Of a DNA stretch of 64,000 nt, positions 1 through 9,800 are shown piece by piece. The stretch is from Prorocentrum cordatum (lineage: Eukaryota; Sar; Dinophyceae; Prorocentrales; Prorocentraceae), in the NCBI GenBank assembly GCA_963575745.1, contig CAUYUJ010007258.1:143501-207500 (forward strand). Reading direction: 5' to 3'. The translations under genes and the position numbers were made by a program. The notes below the pieces were generated by a model that saw nothing but the letters and a program-made list of their open reading frames with translations, searched no databases and had not been told where the DNA came from. Each line of letters begins with the position of its first letter. Within the stretch, counting starts at the first letter, position 1.

Positions 1-67
1 GCCTCGATCGGCGACGGTGCTTCCACCCCTCCCAGGATTCGAGCACTACTTCGAGTAGAAGCGCTGC

Positions 68-1475
68 TTGCAGTGCCTCAAGCCAGGCACCGGCATCAAG
101 GATTCACCCAGAGCCTCCCCGCTGAAGCTCAGAAGGACCACGAGAGGCTTTGGTCTCAGACCCACGTCCTACGACGAGGGGTTCGAGACAACCAGCGACC
201 CGCTCACAGCCAGACATGTTGATGATATCAAGATGGCCGGCACTGAGGACACCATCGACAAGTGCGTCAAGTGTGTCGAGTACACTTCTGGCAAGTGCAA
301 ATTTAACAAACATACATATGCAAATTGTGCTGCGAGGTACACAGGATGGGGACGGTAATGCTACGAGCCCGTTCGGAAAACCTCCCGGCGATCACGAGCG
401 TGATCGGGCCCGGCCCCCCCCCCCCCCCCTCCCCCCCTTCTCACGTCACGGCGGTCGTCCGGTGGCGACCGCGGGCGTCCTGTGGCGCTCTCAGGCTACT
501 GTGGTCTAGGAGGAGGGGGAGGAGGAGGAGGAGCAGGACGACGACGACGACGAGGAGGACGAGGAGGACGAGGAAGGGGAGCCTGGAACGCGAAGATGAA
601 TACATCGACCAGCGCCGTCCTATACGACATCCTGAACTTACAGGCGCAGACGCCGACGCCAAAGCATCCAATCTGGTTTCTGACATTTTCGTCAACCTCA
701 GAGGCGCGCTGGCTTACGCATTGATCACACAAGTGTGGTTGATGGTATATGCGGTCTCTCTACTACGTGTCCAAGAACCGACCAATATACATGTGCGGCG
801 ACTGAACGCGATTCCCAGGAAGCTGCAGGCCTGCCCTAAGGAGGTCGATGACTCCAACGGGCGAAGTTGTCCTGCACAGCGACTCCGGCTATCGACGCCT
901 GAGTGGAGATGCCGATGGCGAGGTCACGGGCCACGGTATTCGCGGGGCAAACCTGCTACGGCGTGCAAGCACGCCATCTGGTAAGCCTGTCGTCCACTTG
1001 ATCGATGCGTACTGCGAGTATCATCGCTTGCAGGTCCGTTCAAGCCACTCCGCAGAAACAATAGCAGCAGCTCGCAACTTGGAGGACTGCTATCCCACGA
1101 TCGTAACTCTGCACGAACTCCATGCAGGGCCACTGACACCCACTCGGCTGGAACAAATGTACTGGAGCTGGGTGGCCTGAGCATTAAGGTCACTCTGACC
1201 AAAGATGCTGAATATGTCTTCAAGTCCTTGCCAAACAGAGACCTGAAGAAGCCGATTGAGTGTGCTCTTTTGGGACACATCAGTTGGATACGACAGATGA
1301 TGGAGCGAGGAATCGTGCATCGTATCCAATGGTGTGACACCTGCGACATGACCGCGGACGGTCACACAAAGGGGAGCATTGACAGAGATGTGCTCGTACA
1401 GGTCATGGGAGGCACGCGATCCTTCAAGCATGATCTCAAAACGTCATACTCTTTTTCGGGATGGCCAGACAACAT
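68..1475 (+). pseudogene. Ty1/copia-like Pol remnant, copy 1 (end of RT and RNase H)
   Basis: Consecutive pieces in changing frames read like the end of a copia Pol. An RT piece at 68-350 holds the catalytic-type HVDD (ARHVDDIKMAG, near 220). The piece at 586-845 has HPELTGADADA and RGALAYALITQVW. RNase H-type pieces follow at 848-1180 (GEVVLHSDSGYRRLSGDADGE, then AETIAAARNLEDCYP) and about 1165-1475 (DMTADGHTKGSIDRD near the end). Family knowledge: these are RT palm and RNase H segments of copia polyproteins abundant in dinoflagellates. Frame changes, an insertion near 355-585 and the missing gag, protease and integrase show a dead, 5'-truncated copy. The 3' half is closely matched by a second copy at 8300-8840. 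Confidence 0.85.
355..585. other. Low-complexity insertion inside the copia remnant
   Basis: About 230 bases separate the RT piece from its continuation at GAAGATGAATAC (EDEY). They hold a poly-C run (413-432), a small palindrome CGATCACG-AG-CGTGATCG, and GGA/GAC triplet repeats (507-575). It interrupts a reading frame that should be continuous, so it is either a later insertion or an intron-like sequence. Confidence 0.5.
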
Positions 1476-1599
1476 CGCCTGAGGCTGCCTGAGGAGTAAT
1501 CGTTCGCACAGCAATGCGCTCGCAAGGCAATTTGCTTGCGGGTTAACCTTCCTTGTGAACCCGCCTTTTGCTGCTTTTTGCATCGATACTGTTGGCTGT

Positions 1600-1920
1600 A
1601 TAGGGGCGGCGGACTCACGCTTCGTCTCCTTTCCCCACCGGGTACAAAGTGATCTGGGACAGGGGCTAGAGATCGCGATCGTTTGTCCGCGGCCGTTTGT
1701 GTTCAAGTGGCCGGCCGCCAACATATGACGGCTCCTCATTGCGAGGCGTACGACTTGCCATCGGGACCGAAAGCATCCTTCGCTTGAGATGGCCTGTCGC
1801 TCCCGCGACGACCTCCTTCGACTGGGAGCATCGCTAACACGATACAGCAAAGTAGGTATCGTGCTTCGCCTAATGCGTAGCTTCTGGACGGGCCTTCCGG
1901 CCCCCTTCAACTTCCAGAGC
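1600..1920 (+). repeat. 3' terminal (LTR-like) region of copia copy 1
   Basis: Downstream of the Pol remnant, several blocks recur in the same order after copy 2 at 8855-9155: GGACTCACGCTTCGTC and CTTTCCCC; CGCGGCCG with GGCCGGCCGCC; CATCGCTAACACGATACAGC; then GCTTCGCCTAA and CGGGCCTTCC with CCCCCTTCAA. Conserved order after two independent Pol remnants suggests the element's 3' UTR or LTR. No matching 5' LTR was seen. Confidence 0.55.
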
Positions 1921-1924
1921 CATC

Positions 1925-2865
1925 GTGCCAGGCATCTTGGGCCTCTTGGCAGCCACGGAGGGTGAAGCTGGAGACTTCGCGGGCCCCTGCGGTGCGCTGG
2001 CGAGCTTGTGCCTATACCTGCGCCCCCTCGCCCCCGCCAGCCCCCACCCACATTCATGGGATTTTGGGCCCAAGCGGGGGTGAAGAGGAACAGGTGACGC
2101 CCTTTCACCCTGAGCAAGCGGGCGTCGGCGGATTTTTTGGGACCCCACGTATCGCAAAGGTTTCGCCCTCCGCCGCTGGCCCCCATGTTTTGGCCTCGTA
2201 GCTTCAGGGCACGCCGAGTCTGCGTCAGCAACAATCACACCATCTGAGCGGCGCCAAAAAACGGGGTCGGATGCGCCGACATTGGCGCGTAAGCTCCCTG
2301 CGTAAGGTCGCGCGCAAGTGCCCTCGCTTAAAGTGTGGCGTGCCGCGGTGGCGGCCCGCGAAAGCCACCGCGCATGGTCGCTATGTCATCTCGCGTAAGA
2401 CCGGTTTTTGATCGTCGCTCATCCAGGGGCAATCTGGAGCTACGTTGGAGCCCTATGCAGACCTTGTCTGGCCACATCGGGCCTCTTGGAGATATCGTGG
2501 GGCCTCGGGGGACCACGTCGGGATCATCTCTTGGGCAATCGTGGGGTCTTATGCTGACCCGTGGGGGCGTTTCGTGGCCTCCTGGGGGCAGCGTTGGTGG
2601 ACCTTTGCCGGGGCTGTACTGGGCGATATTCTGCGATCTGAAACGCCTTCTCTTTGATATGTTTGCACTGCCTTGGGGCCGTTCGGACAGGCCGAAGAAA
2701 TGGATCCAATGCGTTGCTCGACATGTTTCATTGCTTGTTCTCGCAGGTCAATCCGAGAGGCCCAGGGAAGCCTCGGGCGGTTTCTGGCGCCGCGGATCTT
2801 GGGATGTGGCGTGTCTGTTTCTTTGGGAGCTGAGCCCCTGAACCTGTCGAGCCCTTCCCTGGACC
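1925..2865. other. Gene-free stretch with CTTGG-type degenerate repeats
   Basis: No supported gene. 2440-2620 contains degenerate repeats of the type GGGCCTCTTGG / GGGGCCTCG seen widely in this window. 2096-2136 (CCTTTCACCC, AGCAAGCGGG, GTCGGCGGAT) is nearly the same as the 3' end of the methyltransferase intron at about 54536-54571. Confidence 0.5.
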
Positions 2866-2997
2866 CCTTTTTCCCGGAAAGGGCGCAGGCCCAGGGTTCT
2901 CTTTTAGTTGGTTTCCCCCCGGTTTTGACGGCTGTAGGGCCGGCGAATTTCTTTTGCGATAGATAACGAGGTCGCGTAGGGCCGGCGAATTAAAAAT

Positions 2998-3400
2998 TGA
3001 GGATGTCTCGAGCGAAACGCTTGTTTTTCAGAATTTGTTGAGGATGTCTCGAGCGAAACGCTTGTTTTGTGTTATAGATGGTCCTCTCCTGGGGACCTGA
3101 ATTCTGAGGATCTCTCAAGTGGATTGCTCGTTTTCACTTGCCCAAGTCTTGAGAATGTCTCGAGCGAGACGCTTGGTTTCACGCCTCCAAGTGGCCCAGA
3201 CAGATGTCTAGCATGAGGATTTGTTGAGGATGTCTCGAACCAGAGGCTTGTTTTCACGTGTCCAGGTCGCCCAGGCGGATGTCTAGCATGAGGATGTGTC
3301 GAGGAAGTCTCGATCGAGACGCTTGTTTGCACGTGTCCAGGTTGCCCAGGCGGATGTCTAGCATGAAGATGTGCTGAGAACGTCGTGAGCGAAACGCGTG
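2998..3400. repeat. GTCTCGAGCGA tandem repeats (about 60-80 bp units)
   Basis: The core GAGGATGTCTCGAGCGAAACGCTTG recurs with variation at about 2999, 3043, 3150, 3224 and 3298. Later units add a CACGTGTCCAGGTCGCCCAGG linker and GGATGTCTAGCATGA. The same repeats appear in block copy 2 at about 5140-5240. Confidence 0.75.
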
Positions 3401-3426
3401 TTATCACGTGCCCAGGTCGCCCAGGC

Positions 3427-4320
3427 ACAGCACAGCCCTCGACACGGTACATCGATATCGATATCCTTAGCATTGCAGCCTGGCATGTTGCCTGGCACGT
3501 TCAGCGGAGCGTCCCGTGGCGAGTCCCCCTGGCACGTCGCGCGGTGCACGTCCGTTGGCACGTTCCGTAGCGCGTCTTCTTGGCACGTCTGGCGGTGCGT
3601 GCCCATGGCACGTCCCCTGGCACGTCGCCTGGCGCGTCCCTTGGGACGTTCCGCGGCGCGTCCTCCTGGCATGTCCCCTCTGTAGATTTGTTCTGGGGCA
3701 GCTACCATCTGCTCAGGCAGCTCGAGCCTAAGATCCAGATCAGTTCGGTCAGGACTCGAATGCAAAGAGGACTCGATCCACAACGCTATATAGAGCACAA
3801 TCGCGGCATGGCACATCGCAGTTCAGCAGGGCCCAGCACAGCGCAGCCGTCGGCACGGTACATCAAGATCGATACACTCAACATTGCACCTTGGCACGTT
3901 CCTTGGCGCGTTCCGTGGCGAGTCCACCTGAGACGTCGCGCGGCGCGTCCCCTGGCACGTCGCGCGGCACGTCCATTGGCACGTTCCGTAGCGCGTCCCC
4001 TTGGCACGTCCCGCGGTGCGTCCCCATGGCACGTCCCCTGGCACGTCGCCTGGCGCGTCCCTTGGGACGTTCCGCGGCGCGTCCTCCTGGCATGTCCCCT
4101 CTGTAGATTAGCTCTGGGGCAGCTACCATCTGCTCAGGCAGCTTGAGCTTAAGATCCAGATCAGTTTGGTCAGGACTCGGATGCCAGGGAGGACTCGATC
4201 CACAACGCTATTAGGGCACAATCGCGGCATGGCACATCGCAGTTCAGCACGGCGTAGCACAGCACAACCCTCGGCACAGTACATCAAGATCGATACATTC
4301 AGCATTGCATTTGCCCGTCG
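3427..4320. repeat. Two and a part copies of a ~410 bp tandem repeat
   Basis: Unit starts are at about 3427, 3837 and 4254 (CACAGC...CCTCGGCAC...GTACATC). Inside each full unit is a GC-rich array of GGCACGTCCCCTGGCACGTCG-like words, then GTAGATT-GTTCTGGGGCAGC and a conserved tail. The long Arg-rich reading frames here on both strands are by-products of the repeat. Confidence 0.8.
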
Positions 4321-4599
4321 CCCAATCAGGTGTCTTTGAAACGTTGCCATGCTTTACATTTCTAGATTCCTTTCCGGGTTCGTGGGTCGATCATGTTGTT
4401 CGTCCTGGGTCTTGTTTCTCCAGTCAGTGCTTGCACTGGAGAGGTCCTAGCGGATCTTGAAGGATTTGGCGAACGTGGGCGGCCGATTTCGATAGTCGGC
4501 CGGGTTCTCGGGTTCCCGGTTCTGAGTTCCGGGTTCCCGCTTGTTGGTTCCGAGCTGGCTTCGGTGGGCGGCGGGGTTCCCAGGTGTCCAGGTTCCCTG

Positions 4600-4880
4600 G
4601 TTCTTGGTCGATCTCTTTGTCGATCGGTCTCACCGTCGAGCTCATTGCCCGCCTCTCTATCGATCTCATTATCGATATCAATCGATGTCACATTTCACGA
4701 TCCATTTCACAACCGATTCCATTGTAGATCGCACGAACGATCTCACGATCGATCTCACAATCGATCTCACTGAATTGACTTTCACTATCGGTCTCATGAT
4801 CGGCCTTACTATCGTCCTCACTATCGATCCCACGATCGATCTCACTATCGATATCGCAACCGATTTCAATTTCCGTATCA
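4600..4880. repeat. CGATCTCAC degenerate minisatellite
   Basis: Repeated words such as CGATCTCACAATCGATCTCAC and CTATCGATCTCACTATCGAT. Reading frames on both strands give Asp/Ile/Arg repeats with no domain. Confidence 0.75.
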
Positions 4881-4986
4881 CTAGTTTTCAAACCATCAAG
4901 TGTGTTGTTTTTTGTGTAATTAAATGTCACAGAGGCTCGAAGCTAGCATCCAGAAGCCCAAAGATGCAAACTATCTCCGTGTTTGT

Positions 4987-6352
4987 TCCCCGGAAAGGTC
5001 GTCGGCCCAGGTCTCTCTTTCAGTTGGTCAATTGTCCCCGGCCCTCGACTTGCGTAGGGCTGGCAGATGTTTCTCTATATACGTAACGAGGCCGAGCAGG
5101 GCCGGCGAATTACTATGTTTGGTTTACATAATTTGTTGAGGATGTCTCAGGCGATCTGCTTGTTTGGGAGAATTTGAGGACATCTCGAGCGAAACGTGTG
5201 TTCTGCAGACTTCATTTATTGAGAGTGTCTCTGGCGAACCGCTTGCTTTGCTGACTTTAGGGAAATGCGTCTGACTTGTCTAAATTGAGCACGCGCTTTC
5301 ACTTGTACAGGTCACCCAGCGGGATGTCTAACATGTGGCCATCGGGTCTTATGCCTGAGCAAATGATGAACATGTCTCCAGCGAGAGCCTCGTCTGAGAG
5401 TGAATTGCGAGGAAGTCTTGAGCAGGGGCCTCGTCCATGAGAAGGAGGAGGGGGAAGAGGAGGAAGAGGAGGAGGAGGAGGAGGAGCTGCATCTGCGTAT
5501 GTTTGCCTGGGTTCCCTTCGCCCGCGGGGGCTGAAGCCATTGCTCCTTGGTGACATGCGCGCAGACAGCTTGAGATGCGGTTTCAGGATGGTGAGCCGAA
5601 ACGCACTCGGCTCGTTCCATTCTCGGTGTGTCTTGTCTCGCATCGGGTAGGGTCGATTCGGCCTTCGTTCTGATGCAATTCGTAGTGTTTCGGTTCGTCT
5701 TGATGCAATTCGTTGTATCTCAGTCCTTCCATTCTCGGTGCGGTGTGTGTTCCTTCGGATTCGCCCCCTCTGGGTTCGACCCGCTTCGGAACCGAATCGG
5801 GTCTTGAGCTCGAGCTGGTCGGGCGCTGCGTGTTTTGATTTCAACCAGCTCGAACTATGCGTTCAGGCAGCTCGTGCTTAAGATCCATATCAGTTCGGTC
5901 ATGATTCTGGCGCCAAGGGCAACCTGGTTCACAACGCAAGATAGCATGCGGCATGGCGCATTGCAATTCAGCACACTACAGCATAGCCCCTGGCACGGTA
6001 CTGCACCATCGTTGCTTTCAGCATTGCGAATTCACATTGCCCAACTCTCATGTCGCCCATATTGCAGAGATGATATCGTTCGGATTTCAGTAGGATGGAC
6101 CCGGAGTGTCCTGGAGAATTGCGTTCTGGATTTCAAAGTGAATTTGTATGTTTTTTGGGGGGCCAGGAATGAAGATGAAATTCACTTCGTTTTTCGCCCG
6201 CCGTTTCGGGGTTTGCATTGACAGAAATCCACGCAAACATTCGCTGCAGCACGTCTGCAAGGTCGGTGCAGTGACGATTCCGGCGTCTGGACAGCATTTC
6301 CCTATTTCACACTTTCATGCCGCTTTCCGGTTCGTGGGTCGATCATGCTTGC
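4987..6352. repeat. Duplicated repeat block, copy 2
   Basis: Second copy of the block at 2866-4396: CCCGGAAAGG (4989), AGGGCCGGCGAATT (about 5098), GAGGATGTCTC repeats (5138 on), CAGGCAGCTCGTGCTTAAGATCC (about 5865), CAGCATAGCCCCTGGCACGGTA (about 5980) and TTCGTGGGTCGATCATG (about 6333). It contains a GAGGAG microsatellite (5442-5487) absent from copy 1 and lacks the internal 410 bp tandem duplication. Confidence 0.7.
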
Positions 6353-6560
6353 ATGCGTTCGAGGTCAGGGAAGCAGGGGGGAGGCCAACCAGGCTAACCA
6401 CGTCCAGTGTCAGGGGAGAAGCTCGGGCGACATGGAGGAGGCACTCCTGGGCGAGGCCGAAGCCCCGCCTCCAGGGTGGCGTCGACGACTTCGCGCGGCC
6501 GGGTGAGGCCAGAGCCGAGCTTCCGGGGAAGTCCGGATGACTCTGTTCGGGCGAAGAGAA

Positions 6561-6699
6561 CTATGCACATGCACCGATCCTGGCAAGGCCCATCCTTGAC
6601 CCAGGATCGGTGCATATGCCTTCCTGGCCAAGGTAGGAGGGCGTATGCACCGATCCTGGGCTCAGGATGGGCCTGGCCAGAATCGGTGTATGTGCATAG
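6561..6699. mobile_element. Foldback element, family F2, copy 1
   Basis: 139 bases whose ends form long imperfect inverted arms: CTATGCACATGCACCGAT at the left matches the complement of the right end, and both arms continue through GGCCCATCCT. A second, inner inverted repeat (ATGCACCGATCCTGG) makes a nested hairpin. The same architecture and the same GGCCAGGCCCATCCTGA core occur at 46485-46628 inside an intron of gene A. This copy lies just before an exon of gene E, so probably also in an intron. No convincing target-site duplication is visible. Confidence 0.75.
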
Positions 6700-6862
6700 T
6701 TTTTTTTCCTCTATCTGTGGGGGCCCGGACGTGTGACGTTTCCAGCCTCGATCCAGGGGGTGGCCCAGGCCTCGCCCCCGGGCGAGGCTGGAGCGCGGCC
6801 TCGGCGGCTCGGCCTCCGAGGCTCGGCCTCAGAGGCGGGGCCGCGGAGGGTGGCCCCGCGAG

Positions 6863-9800
6863 GGAGCCCGCGGCTTTCACTCGGCTGTGGTGTACGTTCG
6901 AGCTTGCCGCTTTCACGTATCTGCATGGCCCCGAAGCGCGGATGCGGGTATTCCCAATCGTTCGAGGCTACGTGATCATCGTTTCTATTTTTGGTGCGCT
7001 CGCGTTCGAGGCGGCTCAGGCACTGTGTGACACGTTCTACATGTACAGGGGTGTGCAATCAATTTCCCTGATAGGAGTGTTTTCCATTGGTTTCGGCACT
7101 TGGTTTGCGCACACATTTCGGCTCTATGCCCGCGAGCATCGTGACATGCAAAAGCAGATGGACTGCTTCAAGTGTCAATCAGCGGAGTGCTTCTGCTGCT
7201 CGGTGGGGCATGTGGTACCTAACACGACAGCAACAATCGAGTGCGATCGCGAGGCTATCTATGGCGTGGTTCGCATGTGGTTCCCTGGAGGTCTTGATGA
7301 ATTTGATGCAGCCAACCGCTTTGCGCATACCGCCAGCCTATATTTGGTCGTCTTTGCCAGCTGTCTGCCTGCTCGTGGACACCAGGCAGTTGTTGGGTGG
7401 TTGTCGTCTCCCCGAGCAGTCGTTTCGTAGGTAAGTGAAATTCTCAACATTTCGCACACCCACCACCCAACTCTCGCCATTGAACCCCGGAAGTCCGAGA
7501 AGGCAATACAAACCCCTTCGTGGATTATCGGAGCACATTCGGGTCTTTGGAATGCTTCCGGAGGCCTCTTGGGGGCCTTCGCGGGGCGTCTTGGGGCCTC
7601 TTGGGGACAGTCGTGGACAATTTTCGACTGTCACTTGCTGGGCTATCATGTGGTCCCGCGCTTCGCTACGTCTGTGGCGCACCGACCTCTGGTGCCCTGT
7701 GGCGACAAGGTCCTCCTACGTACCTGGTGGTTCAGCTCCCATGGTACCCGCACCAGTTCCGGCACGAGTGCTTGCACTTCCCTGGCTTCTGGTTCCCTGC
7801 CCGCTGGCCCTTTGGGACTCTGGCCCGCCGAATCACTCAGGAGTGGTTCAGCCTTCTTGGTCAGCCTGGCGTGTCCCTTGTTGGTCCGCAACCCTGACCT
7901 CTGGCGCCCTGTGGCGAACAGGTCCAATCCACATACCTGGTAATCAGCTCCCATGGTATCGCACGTTTGCGGCTTCCTGGCAGCCCCAGCAGCTTGCAGT
8001 CCCCACCTTCGGCGCTGCTGCACAGCCCCGGCGCAGCCGCTCCCCCGGCGGTAGGTCCTGCTTAGCTCCGCGCGCGCGCCGGCAATTAGTTCCGCTCGTA
8101 GCCCGAGCTGACTTGACTCGCCGCTGGCGCCTTCGCCTGCGGTTGCGACGGAAAGTATCCCCACCAGACCGTAACCCCTCTGGCTCAAGGTCAAGGCTCG
8201 AGCCCGCCGCGGCGCGTCGCTGGCGCCGCCGGCGCTCCCACCGCTGCGGCCGCCGCGGGGCCGCGGGCGCCGCTGGCGCAGCGCGGACGCCGACGACGAC
8301 GTCAAAGGCCATGGCATTCGCGGGGCAAGCCTGCTACGACGTGGAAACACGTCATCAGGCAAGCCTGTCGTCCACTTGACTGATGCGCACTGCAAGTCTC
8401 ACCGCTTGCAAGTCCGCTCGAGCTACTCAGCAGAGACACTTGCAGCAGCCCGTAATTTGGAGGACTTTATTCTACGATTGTAACTCCGCACGAGCTCCAC
8501 GCGGGGCCACTCACGCCCACTCAGTTGAAATACACACTTGAGTTGGGTGGCCTGAGCATCAAGGTCGCCTTGACCATCGATGCTGAGTCTGTCTTTAAGC
8601 CTTTTTTAAAACAAAGACTTGAAGAAACCGACTGGGTGTACCCTTTTAGGACACATCTGTTGGATACGACACATGATGGAGCGCGGAATCGTGCATAGCA
8701 TTCAGTGGTGTGATACCCGCGACATGACTGCGGATGGACACACCAAGGGGGGCATCGACAGAGACATGTTCCTACAAGTCATGGGAGGCATACAGACCTT
8801 CAAACATGACCTAAAAACAAACTCCATATCGGGCCGAGCTGTTTACGTAATGCGGGTGGTGGACGCACGCTTCGTCGCCCTTCCCCCCCAGCTCTAAATC
8901 GAGCTGGGGGACGTAAGGAGTGGAAACGAGCGTGCTCCCGCGGCCGCCTTGGCTCAAAGCGGCCGGCCGCCCAGATTTGACTGTGCTTCACCGCGAGGCA
9001 CACTATCGCCATTGATACTAAAAAGGCACCCCCTTGCACTTGACATGGCATCCCTTTATGCATTGGGGCTATCGCTACTACGATACAGCCGAGCTGAAGC
9101 TTGGCTTCGCCTGAGGCGAAGCTGTTGGCGGGGCCTCCCAGCCCCCTTCAAACTCGGGGTTTGGGCTTCTTGGAGGCTTCCGGGGGCGGTTCGGAGGTCC
9201 CTGAGAACCCTGTCGGGGCTGCCTTGGGGCCTAGTCGAGGTACGTCGGGGGCCATCTTGAGCCATCCTGGAGGCTATCTTGAGCCATCCTGGAGGCTAGC
9301 TTGAGCCATCCTGGAGGCTAGCTTGAGCCATCCTGGAAGCTGTCTTGAACCCTCTTGGAGGCTAGCTTGGGGTCTCTGCGGCCCTCTCAGAGTCACCTTT
9401 GGCCTTCTTAGGCGCTCTGCCCGAAGGGGAGGAGGAGGAGGAGGAGGGGGAGGAGGAGGGGGAGGGGGGAGGAGGGGAGGGGGGGAGGAGGAGGGGGAGG
9501 GGGAGGGAGGGGAGGAGGGGGAGGAGGAGGAGGAGGAGGAGGAGGAGGAGGAGGAAGAGGAGGAGGAGGAGGAGGAGGAGGGAGGAGGAGGGGGGCGGAG
9601 GAGGAGGTCAAGACCCTCCCTGCCCGCAAGCCGTCTCGCTCACTCCCACCCACCCTCCCAGCACATAAAGCAGCACCCGAATCGAAGCGTGCTCAGCGGC
9701 AGTCTTTGGATGAACAGCCCGTGGGAACCAAAACATCCCTGTGCGTAGCGCTGGAGCGAGGTGCGCGAGGCGCGCCACGCGGGCCAGGTGCGCCAGGCAC

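Larger units (their letters stand above)
2866..4396. repeat. Duplicated repeat block, copy 1
   Basis: This block and 4987-6352 share the same ordered landmarks: CCCGGAAAGG near the start, AGGGCCGGCGAATT, a set of GAGGATGTCTC repeats, a CAGCAC...CCTCGGCAC segment, a CTCAGGCAGCTCG-TAAGATCCA-ATCAGTT-GGTCA segment, and an end with TTCGTGGGTCGATCATG. Divergence is high, so the duplication is old. The block is itself made of tandem repeats and codes for nothing recognisable. Confidence 0.75.
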
